DNA of 51,026 nt from Verrucomicrobiota bacterium (lineage in GTDB: Bacteria > Verrucomicrobiota > Verrucomicrobiia > Opitutales > Opitutaceae): assembly GCA_016235555.1 (NCBI GenBank), contig JACRKC010000098.1, forward strand, positions 1 to 51,026, in the 5' to 3' direction. Each line of letters starts with the position of its first letter. The stretch's first letter is position 1. The notes beneath the pieces were generated by a model, which saw nothing but the letters and a program-made list of their open reading frames with translations, was not told the origin of the DNA and did no database searches. Below, piece by piece: positions 28,601 to 43,600 of this stretch. The position numbers and the translations under genes were made by a program.

Positions 28601-31600
28601 TCTCACGTCGGCGGCGTTGGAGGTCGCGCTACCCACTGCGCTACTCACGGCCACGACGTAACTGCCGGCATCCGTCGAGGCGACCGTGGCGATGGTATAG
28701 GCGGCGTTGGTGGCCCCGTCGATGTTCGTGCCGCCTTTCTTCCACTGGTAGGTGAACGGCGCCGTGCCGCTCACACCGACGTTGAGCGTCAGCGTCGCAC
28801 CGACGCTCAGCGTCTGCGATGCGGGGTGGGTCGTGATCGTCGGGGGCAGACCGATGGTCAACGTCACCGGATCACTGATCGTCGTGCCGCCGGGTCCGGT
28901 GATCGCCACCGAATAATTGCCGGCGTCGAGCGCGGACACATTGGTGAGGGTGAGCGTGGCATTGGTGGCCCCACTCTTCGGCGAACCATCCTTCAGCCAC
29001 TGATACGTGAACGGGCCGGTGCCACCGGCAACAACCGTGAAGGTGGCGCTGCCACCGATCGGCGGAACAACCGGAAGCGGCGGCGTGATGACGCTCGGCG
29101 GCGGCGGGATGTCGGCCACGCGATACGGGGCTGGCAGCGTATCGCCGGCGAGGGCGACGGTGCCGAACGCATAGAGCCTGGCGCCGACGGCGACGAGGCG
29201 GACGGAGGCGCGCGGCGCATCGACGACGGTGATCGGCGAGGTCCATGCGGCGTCGAACGTGCCGTCGGCCTTCAGCCGGAAGAGGCCGGCGGGGACGGGC
29301 GTGCCGTTGAAGGAATCGAAGCGGCCCGCCACGTAGACGCGGCCGAGGCTGTCGGAGGTGATGGCGGAGACGTAGGGGCCGGCGTCGGGTTTGCTGTAGG
29401 CGATGCCGGCGCCGGTGAACGTGGGGTCGAGCGTGCCGTCGGCGTTGAGGCGGACGAGGCCGCGCGGGGAACCGGCGAGAGCGAAGCGGCCACCGACATA
29501 CACCTTGCCCGTCGCGATCTGATGCGCGGCGCGGAGAAGTTCGCCCGAGTCATAGGTGCTGATGGGGAACTGGCCGGTGGTGGTGGTGACCGGATCGGTG
29601 AGGACGCTGGTGACGCCGACCGCGGGCGTGATGGTGCCGAACGACGGCGGGTTGAAACCGGTGTCGACCGCGCCGGTGTTGAGCAGGCGCGCGAGGCGCA
29701 CGGTGCCGTCGATCGCGGAGGCGCCGACGATCACGCGGCCGTCGGCGAGCACCTGGCCGATGCCGACGCCGCCGGTCTTGATCATCGTGATGGGGCCGTT
29801 GGCGGCGGAGCGTTCGACGGTGGCAAACGCGCCGAGGGCGGCGTTGAAAGTGGTGTCGCGGCCACCGTCGGCGTTGAGGCGGAAGAGCGCGTCGGCCGTG
29901 GCGCCGGCCAGCACGTCGGCGGCGTTGATGGACTCCTGGGTGACGAGGAGTTTGCCGCCGGGTGAGGGCGCGAGGCTGGCGGAGCCGAGGGCGTAACCGG
30001 TGGGCAGCACGGGCGTGAAGCCGGTGTCGGCCACGGCGCCCGCCGTGACGCGGATGAGCGCGGGAACGGCTGTTTCCGTGGAGTTGAACGGAGCGCCGGA
30101 GAGGACGAAGACCTTGTCGTTGCCGGCGTCCACCACGCCGCCGAAGCTCATGCTGCGGGTGGAGGCGAACTGCGTGGTCGCGAGCGTGCCGTCGGCGGCG
30201 AAGAGGGCGACGCCCGGCGTGGCGGCGGTGCCGAAGCGGTTGAACGAACCGCCGACCCAGACGCGGCCATCGGAGAGGACGTAGCCGGTGTCGACCACGG
30301 CGCTGCGGCCCCAGCCGCCGGTCTGGAAGGTGGAATCAGGCACGCCGTTGGCATCGAACACGGCGAGGCCATTGCCCCACGTCGGCAGGGTGGTCGCGGC
30401 GCCGGCGACGCTGATCTGATCGGCGACGAAGAGGCGGCCGTTGGCGCCGCGGGAAACCCAGAAGGCTTCCTTGCCGAAGGCGCGCGAGACGAAAGTCGTG
30501 TCCTTGGTGCCGTCGGCGTTGAGGCGCACGAGGCGATCGGAGACGGCGACGATCCGGTCGTTGGAGTCGATCGTGAGGTAGCGCAGGCGCGCGCCCACCG
30601 GCGGCGTGATGCCGAGCTGGCTGCGGAGCGGGGGCGTGAACGTCGTGTCGTAGGCGCCGGCCGAGGTGAAGCGGAAGGCCATCGCGCGATCGCTGGACGA
30701 GCCGATGCCGGTGGCGAAGAAGTCGCCGACGAAGACCGGCCGGTCGCCACTCTGGAGGGCGACGCCGCGGATCTGGTTGTAAGTGAAGCCGGCAGGCAGT
30801 CCGGTGGGGAACGTGGCGTCGAGCGTGCCGTTGGCGGTGAGACGCGCCACGCCAAGCCGGGACGTGCCGTTGACCTGGTTGAACGTGCCGGCGAGGTAGA
30901 TGCGGCCGGTCGAGTCGACGACGGGATCGCCGAAGATGTTCGCATTCACCGTGGCGCGGGTGAAGCCCGCGTCGAGCGTGCCATCGGTGTTCAGCCGGTA
31001 GACCGAGAGGGCATCGGCGCCGATGGCGGTGGCCGGGGCGTTGGCGTCGACGTTATCGGCTGCGACCACGAGCACCTTGCCGTCGGGCTGGCGGGTGATG
31101 AAGCGGAGGCCCCGGGCGAAGAGCGGGGCGTTGAACGGGGCGGCGGGGTCGAGTGCGCCGGTGTTGGTGACGCGCACGACCGTGCTGGTGTCGCCGACGC
31201 TGACGGCCACGAGCAGCCGGCCGTTGCCGTCGAGGACCGCGTGCGAGGCGCGGGTGAAGCGGCGGTCGAGGCGGAAGGTGGGATCGAGCGTGCCGTCGAT
31301 TTCATTGAGCCGGACGAGCGCGCCTTGGAGGCGGCCGCCGACGATGTCGGGGTTGCGCTCGTAGACGGACCAAGGGACGTAGAGCTTGCCGGCGCCGTCG
31401 TGCAGCGTGCGGGCCGGGGCCTGCTCGGTGGAGAATTCCGTGAACGACTGCCAGAGGACCGGATCGGCGGGGATGACGGCGAGGGTGGCGACACCGCTGG
31501 TGGCGGTGTTGGTGCCATCGCCGACGACCACGGTGTAGGCGCCGGCGTCATCGGCGGTCACCGCGGGGATCACGAAGTCGGCCGTGGTGGCGCCCGGGAG

Positions 31601-34600
31601 GCTGGTGCCGCCCTTCTTCCATTGGTAGGTGAGCGTGGCGCCGCTGAGCGTGGTGGTGGCGGCGACGCGGAAGAGCGTCTTGTTGCCGGCGACCACGCGG
31701 CGGTCCGCGGGTTGATCGACGATCGCGATGCTGAGGCTGACGGTGAGCACCGACGGCGCGCTGGTGACCGAACCGGCGGCGTTGCTGACGATGACATCGT
31801 AGCTGCCGGCGTCCGTCGTGGCGACGGAGCCGAGGGTGTAGCTGGCGTTGGTGGCGCCGCTGATGGCGCCGCCGTTTTTGCGCCACTGGTAGGCGAGCGG
31901 CGCAGTGCCGCTGGCGGCGACGCTGAAGGTGACCGAGCCGCCGACCGCCGCGGATTGCACCGGGGCCGGTTGGGTGGCGATGACGGGGGTGCCGGCGTTG
32001 ACGAGCGCCTGGAAGGCCGACGGGAAGGCGTCGCCCGGACGGCTGTAGGTGCCGGAGACGTAGACGGTGCCGTTGGGCGCGAAGCCGGTCTGGGCGAGGC
32101 CGCCGAGGTAGGTGCGGTAGAAGATGTCAGTCGCAAAAGTGGTGTCGACGGAGCCGTCGGCGTTGAGGCGCACGATGCCGGGGGCGGCGAAGCCGTTGAA
32201 GGTGTCGAACGCGCCGGTGATCCAGAGCTTGCCATCGGCGGTGACGGAGACGCCCTCGACCTGCGCGGTGCGGCCGTTCTGGTAGCGCAGCTGCGCGCCG
32301 GTGCCGACACTGAAGGTCGTATCGATCGCGCCGGTGGCGGTGAGGCGCGCGAGACCCGGGGCGGGCTGGCCGCCGAGCGTGGTGAAGATGCCGTAGACGA
32401 GATATTTCCCATCGGCGACCGGCACGACGCCGGTGAACGGCGCGCCGCTGACCACGGAGGCCTGCACCTGGCCGGCGTTGCCGCTGTTGGTCTGGGCGTC
32501 GGTCACGGTCGGGAACGAGGTGGTGGTCGACCACGACAGGACCGGGGCGGTGAACGTGGTGTCGAGCGCGCCGTTGAGGTTGACGCGCAGGAGCGTGTAG
32601 CTGAGCGCGGTGGCGCCAGCCGGATAACTGCCCGTGGTGCCGCGCGCGATCAGCCGGCCTTCGGCGTCAATCGCGAGGACGCGGAAGGCGCCCTGGGTGA
32701 TCGAGGTGATGGCGTTGTTGGTGTCACGATAGACCGTGCCGAAGGTGCCGAAGCCGCTCGCGGTGAAGGTGGTGTCGAGCGCGCCGGCGGGGGTGAGGCG
32801 CGAGAGGAAGTTATTGTCGGAAACGAGGCCCTGGGCCGAGAGCGACCAGACGGCGACCTTGTTGTCCGGGAGGAGGCGGAACTCCATGCCCTCGGTGCGG
32901 CCGGCGAGTTGCGCATCGAGCGTGAACGTGCTGTCCGCCGCACCGTCGGCGCCGAGGCGCGCGAGGCCGCTGGTGAGCGCGGTGGGATTGGTGCCGGTGC
33001 GCGTGCCGGCGAGGATCTTGCCGTCGGTGCCGACCTCGGCGAAAGCGACGTATTTGAGGTTGGCGACGCCGGTGACGGTGAAGGCGTTGTCGAGCGTGCC
33101 GTTGGGATTGAAGCGCGCGATGCCGGGACGCGCGGTGCCGTTGGCGCGGTCGAAGGTGCCCCAAGTGAGGAGCTTGCTGTCGCCCAGCACGGCGAAGCGG
33201 CCGGGGTAGATCTCGCGGTTGAAGTTGCCGGGGGCGAACGTGGAGTCGACGGCGCCGGAAGCGGTGAGGCGCACGAGCGTGGGCGCGGCGGTGCCGTTGA
33301 CGGTGGCGCCGAGCTCAGGCGGAACGACCACCCGGCCGTCGGCCATCGTGTCCATCCAGAAGAATTCGCCGGAGAACGCCGGTTTGGTGTAGGTCGTGTC
33401 GACCGCGCCGTCGGCGAGGAAGCGCGTGACGGTGGCACCGACGACGTAGAACTTGTCGTCGGCGAGGAGGTTGATCAGGCGCGGACGCGGGCCCATGCCG
33501 GCATCGGCCTGCGTGACGAGGGTGAAGCTGGTGTCGACCGCGCCGGTGGTGGTGAGGCGGATGACGGGGCGATTCACGCTGGACGAAGTGGTGACGAAGG
33601 TCGGACCGCCAGCGACGAGCAGCTTGCCGGCATTGGCACCCTGGGTCTGGAGCGCGAGGCCGCGAATCTGGACGCCACCTCCGACCGTGAAGCCGGACGG
33701 CACCCACGTGGTGTCGACCGTGCCGTCGGCATTGAGGCGCGCGACGGCGGGGCGGGACACGGTATTGATCGTGGTGAAGATGCCGCCGACGTAGATCTTG
33801 CCCGCGGCGTCAACGACGGGCGGAAGGAAGACCGAGCCGCCCGTGTTGAACACCGGTTGCGTGAAGGTGGTGTCGAGCGAGCCGTCGGCGTTGAGCCGGG
33901 CCATGACGGGGATGCCGCCGTTGGCACTGGTGTTGGACGAGGCGACGACGAGCAGCTTCCCATCGGGCTGGAGCGTCATGAAGCGCGGCTGAGCGGCGAA
34001 ATGCGGCGAGAAGTAGGTGAAGTCGCGCGTGCCGTCGGTGTTGAAGCGGAAGACGCGTGGCATCGCGAAGCCGGTCTCGACGGACTCGTTGCTGGCGATG
34101 CCGCCGACCAGGAGCTTGCCGTCGGACTGGAGGACGACGGGCCAGGCGTCGACGAGGGCGGAGCCGATATTGAACGTGTTATCGACCGTGCCGTCGGGGT
34201 TGAGGCGGATGACGGCGCCGCGGAGCTGGTTGCCGACGCCGGAGACGACGTTGCCATTCGTCCACGTGGCGTAGACGCGGCCCTGCGCGTCGACGGTCAC
34301 GCGACCGGCCAGGGCGTCCTGCTTGAAGTCGGGCCGGGTGAAGCCGGCGTCGGAGGCGAGCGTGCCGAGCGCGGGCGCGAGGGTGACGGCGGCGGCGGCG
34401 CTGGTGATGCTGCCGGCGGCGTTGGTGATCACGACATCGTAGCTGCCGGCGTCGCCGGCGGCGAAGCCGTGCTTCGAGTAGCTGGCAAACGTGGCGCCGG
34501 CGATCGGCGTGGTGTCTTTGCGCCACTGCCACGTCATCGGGAAGGAGCCCGAGGCCTGGACTTGCAACGTGAGCGTGCCACCCACGGGCACGACGGCGGA

Positions 34601-37600
34601 AGCGGGCTGCGCGACGATCGTGGGGGCGATGGTGGTGGAGACGCTGGCGGCGGGGCTGGTGACGGAGCCGGCGGAGTTGCTGAGGATGACGTCGTAGGCG
34701 CCGGCATCGCCGGTGGCGTAGGCCGGGAGGGTGTAGGTGGCGGAGGTGGCGCCGGGGAGGTTCACGCCGTTCTTGCGCCACTGGTAGGTGAGCGGGAGGA
34801 CGGAGGCGGCGGGGATGACGCGGAGATTGACAGGCTGGCCAACCGCCACCGCCTGGGAGGCGGGCGGGGCCGCGACCGCCGGCGCCAGGCCGGCGGAGAC
34901 AATGGTGCTGGCGGCGCCGACGGCGATGATGCGGTTGTTGTAGAGCGCGGCGGCAAACAGGCGGCCGATGTAACCAGTCTGGACCGCAGTCCACGTCACG
35001 CCATCGGTGGAGACCGCCTGCGTCTGGGAACCACCCGAGACAATGAAGGCGCCGCCGGCGTAAGTCACATGCGTGTAATCGTCGGGCGTGCTATAACCCC
35101 GGCTGGTCCACGTCACGGCATCGGGCGAGGTGTAGATGCGACCGTTGCCGGAGACGAGGACGAAGAGGTTGTTGGCGAAAATCACGCGCGTGACGGTCTC
35201 GTCGAACGGCATGGGCCGGGTCGTCCACACCGGATTCGTGGTGGAGGCGAGTTCGTCGTCGGTGGTGCGGACGGCGCCAAGGGCGCCGACGACCACGGTG
35301 CGGCCGTTGCCGTAGGCGACGGAGTTGAGCTGGTGCGCGAGCCCGCTGGCAACGGTCGTCCAAGTGAAGCCATCGATGGAGCGGAGGAGCGTGCCGGAGA
35401 CGCCGCCGGCGACGTAGAGACCGTTGCGCAGCGTGACGAAGAGGAGGTTGCTGGTGGTGGGGCTGGTGAGCGTGGTCCAGGCGATGCCGTCGACCGAGCG
35501 CACGATGGTGCCGGTGTTGCCGACGGCGAGGTAGGCGCCGTTGGCGTAGACAACGTCGTTGAAGGTCGCGGCGAGGTCGGCCACGTCGGTCCAGGTGGTG
35601 CCGTCGGTGGTCCGCGAGATGACGCCGAGGGTGCCGACGGCGACGGCGTGACCGGGGCCGGCGGCGATGGCGTTGAATTGCTGCAGGCCGCCCGCATAGG
35701 TCGTGCGCGGGGTCCAATCAATGAGGTTGGGCGAGGTGAAGAGCTGGCTGCCGGAGATCGTATGGGCCAGCCAGGTGCCGTTGAGAAACGCGATCGAGCC
35801 AATCGTGAAGGGATCGCCGCGGGGGGCGGTGGTGCCGGGAATGGGGCGCGAGGCCCACGTGACAAGATCAGTGGAGGTAATCACGCGGCCATCGGCGCAG
35901 AGGACGTAAGTGCCGTTAGCGTAAGTGGCGAAGTTGATGAAGCCGGTGGTGCCGGCGGTGCGGACCGTCCAGGTGAGACCGTCGGCGGAGGTGAGGAGGG
36001 TGCCCTTGTCGCCCGAGGCAATGAAGTTGCCGTTGAGGAAGCGGAGGTTGGTGGGCTTGAGGCCGGAGGGGGCGGTCTGGGAGTTCCAGGTCAGGCCGTC
36101 GGCACTGCGGTAGATGCCGCCGAGGCCGTTGACGAAGACGAAGGCGCCGGCGCCGTAGGCGATGTTGTCGTCCAAGCTTCCCGAGAGGCTGGTATTGCCG
36201 GTCGAGACATAGTTCCAAGCGCGGCCGTCGGTTGAGCGGATAACGCGGCCATCCGTGGCGGAGCTGACAAAAACCCCGTTGCCGTAGGCGAGGCTGAAGG
36301 CCTCGGCCTCAAGGCCCGTCGTGCGCGAGGTCCAATTGACACCGTCGGGGGATTCCAGATAGCCGCGGGAGCCCATGATTAAATGGCGTCCGGCAGCCTG
36401 AAGGTAGGAGTAGTAATTGCCGGTGGAGAGCGAGGGGAGCCGCGTCCACGAGATGCCATCCGTCGACGTGAAGCGACCGCCGCGACCGGCGAAGCCGACG
36501 AACTGGCCGTTGACGGCCCAGATGCGGTTGAAGCCGGAGGTCGTGGGCGACTGGCTGTGGAAGGTCCAGTTGTCCGTCTCCGTGGCGAAGACACGGACGG
36601 CGGAGGAAGTAGTGGTGCCGAGAGCGTTAGTCACGCGGATCGAATAGTCGCCGGCGTCGCTCGCGCGCCAGCCGTTGACCGCGACAAAGTCGAACTGGCC
36701 GGGATAGTTCGGTCCGCGTTGCGAAGCCGTGCCAGATGCGCCGGGAATATCGACCCCGTCCTTGATCCATTGGTAGGTGACCGGCTCGGTGCCCGAGCTG
36801 AGCGTCGCCCGAACGGTATTGGGCGAACCGACCTGACCGGCGGCGCCGACGACGCTGCTGATGGTCGCGGTGGGCAGCACAGATGCGACGGCCAGTGCGG
36901 CGGCGTTGGAGGTGATCGACCCGGAGGAATCCGTCACCGTCACGGTGTAGTTGCCCGCGTCGGTCGCGCGGGCGTTCGTGATTACGAGCCGCGATGACGT
37001 GGAGCCGGCGATGCGGCCGAGTTCATCGACGACATTCGCGCCGCCGAGTTTCCACTGGTAAGTCAAGGCGCCGCTGCCGACCGCGGCGACCGTGAACTGG
37101 GCGTCCTGCCCGGCGAGCACGGAGACGGGGTTGGGCTGGTTGTTGATCGCGAGCGCCGGGGTGGAGGCTTCGAACACCGCGAGGCCGCCAAGCACGCGAT
37201 CCGGGAGATTGAAGAACAATCCGCCAACGTAGAGCGCGCCATCGGCGCCATAGACGAGCGGCAGGCTCGTTTGCGAGGTCAGCCCCAGACTGATGATCGG
37301 GGCGCCGAAGGACTGGTCGGTCGTGCCGTCGGAGTTGAGACGGGCGAGGCCGACACGGCCTTCGCCATTGTAGCCGGCGAACGTTCCCGAGACGAGAATC
37401 TTGCCGTCGGCCTGCAACGCGAGGGACGGACGCACCGAGGTGACGGAGACCGAATAGGCGTTGCCGGTGGACGGGGCGAAGTCGGTGTCGAGCGAACCGT
37501 CGGCGCGCAGCCGCGCAACGGTGTTGACGGTGAAGAGTCCCGGTGTGGCACTGTTGGTAAAGAAGGTCGTGCCGCCACCTACGAGCACGCGGTCGTCCGG

Positions 37601-40600
37601 CAATACGATGAGCGAAGAGACAAGGGAGGCCTGCGATGAAGGCGGCACGAAGGCGGTGTCGAGGGAACCGTCGTCGTTCAGGCGCGCGAGATTGGCGCGA
37701 GGAACATTATTGTAGGTCGTGAACGACGAACCGCCGACGACGAGTTTCTCGGAGCCGGGCCGGCGGGCGAGAGAGGTGACGAGGCCGTTGAAGCCCGTGC
37801 CCGGGTTGAAGCCCTGGTGAATCGCACCGTCGGCGGTGAGGCGGATGATGCGGTTGTAGCTCTGGCCGTCGTAGGTGGTGAAGGCGCCGCCCACGGTGAG
37901 TTCGCCGTTGGCGCTCTGGAGGATGGCGCTGACGGTGTTGTTGAAGCCGGCGCCCGACGCGAACGTGGTGTCGAGCGTGCCGTTGGCGTTGAGGCGGGCG
38001 ATGCGGTTGGCGGTGGCGCCGTTGTAGGCGGTGAACACGCCGCCCACGATGAATTTCCCGTCGGACTGCGGGAGGATGACGTTGGGCGAGCTGTTGAAGC
38101 CGGAGCCGACGGCGGTGTTGAACGCGGTGTCGAGCGTGCCGGCGCTGGTGAGGCGCGCGAAGTTGCCGACCGGGGTGTTGTCGACGTGCGTGAAGAGGCC
38201 GCCGACGAGCCAGCCGCCGCTGACCGGCACCAGGGTGAGGACCACGCCGGAGGTGCGGACCGACGGCGTGAAGGTGGTGTCGAGCACGCCGCTGCTGCTG
38301 AGGCGCGCGACGCTGGCGCGGGCCGTGTTGTTGAACTGGGTGAAGGCGCCGCCGACGAGGATCGCGCCGTCGGACTGCAGGGCGACGGAGGCGACGTTGA
38401 CGGTCACGCCGGTGACGTTGGCCGCGGCGCCGGCGCCGACGGTGGAAGCGAACGCGGTGTCGAGCGAACCGGTCGAGGTCACGCGCGCGACTCGCACGCT
38501 CACGGTGCCGTTGTAGGACGTGAACGCGCCACCGGCGACGATCTTGCCATCCGCCGCCTGAATCGCGAGCGAGCTGACGGTGCCGTTGAAGCCGGTGCCG
38601 ATGGCCAGCGTGGTGTCGAGCGAACCATCGGGGTTGAGCCGCGCGAGGCGGTTGGCGCTCGTGCCCGCGTAGTTCACGAACGTGCCGCCCGCGACGATCC
38701 TGCCGTCGGACTGGAGCGCGAGGGTGTTGACCGTGCTATCGAAGCCGAAGCCGACGACGAACGAGGGGTCGAGTGTGCCGTCGGCGTTGAGCCGGGCGAT
38801 ACGGCCGCTCGGCGTGCCGCCTTGGAAAGAGGTGAACGAGCCGCCGACGACGATCCGGCCGTCAGCCGCCTGCACGGCGATCGCGCTCACACCGGAGAAA
38901 CCGGAGCCGATGTTGGCGGCGAAGGCCGCGTCGAGCGAACCGTTGGGATTGAGCCGCGCGATGCCACCGGTCGAGACGCCGTTGAAGGTGGCGAACGAGC
39001 CACCGGCGAGGATCTTGCCATCCGCCTGCAGCGCGAGGGTCGAGACGGTGGAGTTGAAACCGGGCCCGGGGGCGAACGAGGTGTCGACCGTGCCGTTGGT
39101 ATTCAGCCGCGCGATGTAGGGGCGGCTGGCGCCATCGACCACGGTGAAGCCACCACTGATGATGATCTTGCCGTCGGTCTGGACGGCAAGGCCGGTGGTG
39201 TTGCCGCCGGAAATCACCGCGGGGGTGAACGAAGTGTCGAGGGCGCCGGTGGCGAGAAAGCGCGCGACCGTGTAGCGCGTGGTGTCGTTGGCGGTATTGA
39301 ACGTGCCGACGCCGTAGAACGTGCCGTCGGCTTGCACGGCGAACTGAATCATATTGCCGGCATTTTCGAATTTCGGCGCGAAGCTGGTGCGTAGACGCAG
39401 CGCGCCGGGATACGTGGCCGGACGCACGTCGAGGCGCGCCTCGGAGCCTTCGACGGACAGGCCGCTGTTGACCAACACGCCATAGATACCCGCATCGGAG
39501 AGGCCGACGTTCGACAGCGTGAGCGTGGGATTGGTCGCGCCCGCGATGGGCTTGCCGGCCTTATACCACTGGTAGCCTGTCGCGCCGGTGGCTGTGACGC
39601 TGAGCGTGGCATTGCCACCGGCGGTGGCGAAGGTGGAGGCGACCGGCGTGGTGATGGTGGGCGCGGGATTCGCGCCACGCAATTTCGCCCCGCTGCCGAC
39701 CGAGCCGGCAAGGTTGCTCACGCTGACCGAGTAGTCGGAGGCATCGGCGACCTGCACATTGGTCAGAGTCAGCGACGAACCGGTCGCGCCGGGGATGACG
39801 ACCCCACCCTTAAACCAAACATATCCGAGCGGCTGGCCGCCCGAGGCGCCGACGGTGAACGTCGCGTTGCCCCCAATCGCGACCACCTGATCGGTGAGAG
39901 GCTGCGTGATGGTGGGCGCCGCATAGGGATTGAGGCGGAAGAGGCCGTTGGTGTTTGACGGGGTGTAGGGCGGGGCGAACCGGTAGTCCTCACCGTCATG
40001 CAGCCCGTAAAAATATCCGCCCGCCAACACCGTGCCGTCGTCGGCGATCAGGACCGGCATGAAAGTCGACTGGCTGTTAAAGGTGATCCCGTTGGCGGCG
40101 AACGTCGGGTCCAGCGCCCCGCTGGCCGTGAGGCGCACGATCGTGTTCGCATTGGCGTTGCCGAGGGAAATGGAGAAACTGCCGCGCAACAGCAGGCCGC
40201 CGTTGTCCTGCACCAGAATCCGGTAGACAGTGCCGGTGACGGTCGCGCCGGCATCGAAGCCGGCATCGAGCGCGCCCGTCGCATCGAGGCGCGCGATGCG
40301 AGTCTTGCTGGCGCCATTGAACGTCGTGAAATCGCCGCCGATCAAAATGCTGCCGTCGGACTGGAGGGTGAGTGCGCGGATGGTGTTGTTGGCGCCGGTG
40401 CCGACGTTGGTGTTGAACGCCGTGTCGGCCGAGCCGTCGGCGTTGAGGCGGGCGAGGCGGTTCTGCGTGGCGCCGCCGAGAGTCGTAAACGCGCCACCCA
40501 CGACGACCTTGCCGTCGCGCTGCACGGCAAACACCTCGACGGTGCCGCCGAACGCGGGCGGGGCGAACGAGGTGTCGGCCGTGCCGTCGGGGTTGATGCG

Positions 40601-43600
40601 GACGAGGCCATTGCGGGTAACGCCCGCGTAGGTAAAGCTGGTCAGGGCGTTGCCGCCGAGGATCAGCTTGCCGTCGGCCTGGGGCACGATGTAGCCGACC
40701 GCGGAGCCGGCGCCGCCGCCCGTGCTGAAGCTGAGATCGAGCGAGGCATCGGCGTTGAGCCGCGCGACGCGGTTGACGGCGGTGCCGTTCACGCTGGTGA
40801 AGGCGCCGACGATGACGATCTTGCCGTCGGCTTGGACGTAGGCGGCATTGATCGCGGCGTTGGCGCCCGCGACGGTGCTGGCGAACGAGGTGTCGAGCGA
40901 GCCGTTGGCGTTCAATTTCGCCAGGCCGCCGCGGGCCACGCCGTCGATCTGAACGAAGTCACCCGCGACGAGCATCTTGCCGCCGGCCAGCGGCGTGAGC
41001 GAAAGCACGGCACCGTTGCGCCACGCGGCGGGATTGATGGCGGCGTCGAGCGCGCCGGCCGAAGAGAGGCGGGCGAGGCCGAGGTTGCGCGGGTTGGTGG
41101 TGCCGTTGAACGTGTTGAAGCCACCGGCCACGATCACGTTGTTGCTGGAATCGATCGCGAGGCTGAGGACGGAGCCGGTGTTGGCCGCGCTGCCGATGGC
41201 GAAGGAGGTGTCGACCACGCCGAGGGTGTTCAGGCGGACGAGGCGCACGCCGCCGTTGGAGGTGACGCCGGCATAATTGGTGAACGCACCGCCGAGCAGA
41301 ATCCGGTTGTCGGGCTGGACGACGATTTCGCTGACCGTGTTCTGCGCACCGATGGAGGTCAGGCCCACCGAGACCAAGGCCCCGCCGGAGACGGCCGCCG
41401 TCGCGCCTGCGCCCGAGCCACCGCCGCCCGAGAACGCCACGGTCGGCGCCGAGGTATAGCCGGAGCCGCCCGCCGTGACCGTAATGCCGACGATCTGACC
41501 GGAGGTGGTCGCCGTCGCGCCGGTGCCGGGGCCGCCCAACGTGACCGTCGGCGCCGCGGTGTAGCCGGAACCGGGCGCAGTGACAATGACGCCGGTGACC
41601 GCACCGCCTGAGACGGTCGCCACCGCCGTGGCCTGCGTGCCACCGGAGGGCGGAGCGCTGAGCGTGACGGTCGGGACCGACGTGTAGCCGCTGCCGCCGG
41701 CGGTGACGACGCCGGTCGTCACGGCAAAGTTCGCCGTGGCGGTCGCACCGGTGCCGCCGCCGCCGCTAAGCGTGACGGTCGGCGCCGAGGTGTAGCCTGT
41801 GCCGGTGCCGCCCAAGCTGAAGGTGGGCTCGATCGCGCCGGTCGAGGTGAGGCGGGCGACCCGGAGTGCATTCACGCCGTTGAACGTGGTGAACGTTCCG
41901 CCGATCAAAATGCCCGTGCTGTCGAGCGCGATCGCCAGGACGGAGCCGTTGGCGCCGGTGCCCGGATCGAACGTCACGTCGAGCGTGCCGTCGGCGTTGA
42001 GGCGGCCGATGCGGTTGCGGGGGATGCCGTTCAACGTGGTGAAGTTGCCACCGACGAGGATCTTCCCGTCCGCCTGCACGAGCAGGGCGCTGACGTTGCT
42101 GCCGGCGTTGGTGTTGAAGTTGTTGAACGTGGCGTCGATCGAGCCGTCGGCGTTGAGGCGCGCGAGGCCGTTGGCGCTGCTGCCGTTATACGTGCCGAAG
42201 AAGCCGCCGATCAGAATCTGACCGCTGGCGAGCGGCCGGATCACGTTGACCGTGCTCGAGGGACCGGAGCCGGTGGGATTGAAGGTGGTATCGAGCCCAC
42301 CGTCGGTATTGAGGCGGACGAGACGGTCGCGGGAGGCGTTGCCGGCGACGTCGATGAAGTCGCCGCCCACGAGAATCCTGCCGTTGGCGTCCTGCGCGAG
42401 GGCGGCGATGTTGATGTTGAATACCGGCGGCGCGAACCCGGTGTCGAGGGTGCCGTCGGTGTTGATCCGGGCGAGGCGGAAGCGGGCCGTGCCGTTGATG
42501 TTCGTGAAATCGCCGGCGACGACGAGCTTGCCGTCGGCCTGCTGCAACACGCGGTTGAGCGTGCCGAGGTTGCGCTCATAGAGATGCGCGAAGGTCGCAT
42601 CGACGCGCGTGCTCTGCGGGTAGGCGTTGGGGGCGACCGTCAGGCGGGCGGCGTTGGAAACGGTGGTGTTGCCGAAACCATCACTCACCGCCGCCGAATA
42701 ATAGTCGGCATCCGCGCGACTTGCGGTGGCGATCGAGTAGCTGATGCTCGTCGCGCTGGGAATGGCGATGCCGTTGCGCAGCCACTGGTAGGCCAGCGCG
42801 CCATTGCCGGTCGCGGTCACGCTAAAGACGGCGATTTGGCCGGCGTTGAGGGCGAGGTCGGCGGGGTGCGCGCTGATGACCGGGGCGGCGGAGTTGCTCG
42901 CCACCCTCGCGGTCGCGCTGTCGACCGTCGTGGTGCCGCTCGTGACGCGGACCCAGAAATTGCGCGGCGTCGTGATGGTGGGCGTGGTGAAGGATGCACT
43001 CGTCGCGCCGGAGACGGGCGAGGACGTGTCGCCCGAGAGACCGGCATACCACTGGAAGGTGGGCGCCGAACCGGCGGCGGTCACGGAGAGGCTGGCGGTG
43101 GCACCGGGTGCGACGGTGGTGGCCGCGACGGGTTGGGCGGAAATATTGAGAATGCCGGCCGGCAGGCTGGTGGTGCCGACGTAGCCGACGTCGGCGACGA
43201 CGGCGAAGCGGCCGTTGCCAAATGTCGCGGCGGAAGTGCCGCCGATGGAGAACACGTCGCGCGGCGGAACGACGCGCGTCCAAGTCACCGCATCCGGCGA
43301 CAGGAAGACCGCGCTGTTGTTGTTGGCGACCGCCAGGTAGGTGCCATCGCCGTAAGTCACGCGCAGAAGGGAGACACTCGCCGTGCCGAGCGTGCGCGGG
43401 GTCCACGGCGTGCCAGCAGCGGGCGCGGTGAGGACGGCACTGTTGGCGCCGACGGCAACGAACTGGCCGTTGAGGAAGGCGATGCCGGCGAGGTTGTCGG
43501 TGATGCCGGTAGTCTGCGTGGTCCAGGAGTTGCCGTCCGCCGAAGTGAGGATGGTGCCCGAGGCACCGACTGCGACGAAGGTGGTGCCGGACCACGCGAC

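Noticed and set aside
31241..36235. A very long open frame on the plus strand opposite the giant gene, and similar ones at 2730-5663 and 19697-22981
   Set aside because: Their translations are low-complexity, rich in Gly, Ala, Arg, Glu and Asp, with no domain. They mirror the codon bias of the repetitive gene on the other strand.
37160..39400. Regularly spaced DNA repeats that could suggest a CRISPR array
   Set aside because: The periodicity of about 150-180 bp and the open frame show coding delta-60 repeats. There are no constant repeats with unique spacers, and no cas genes.
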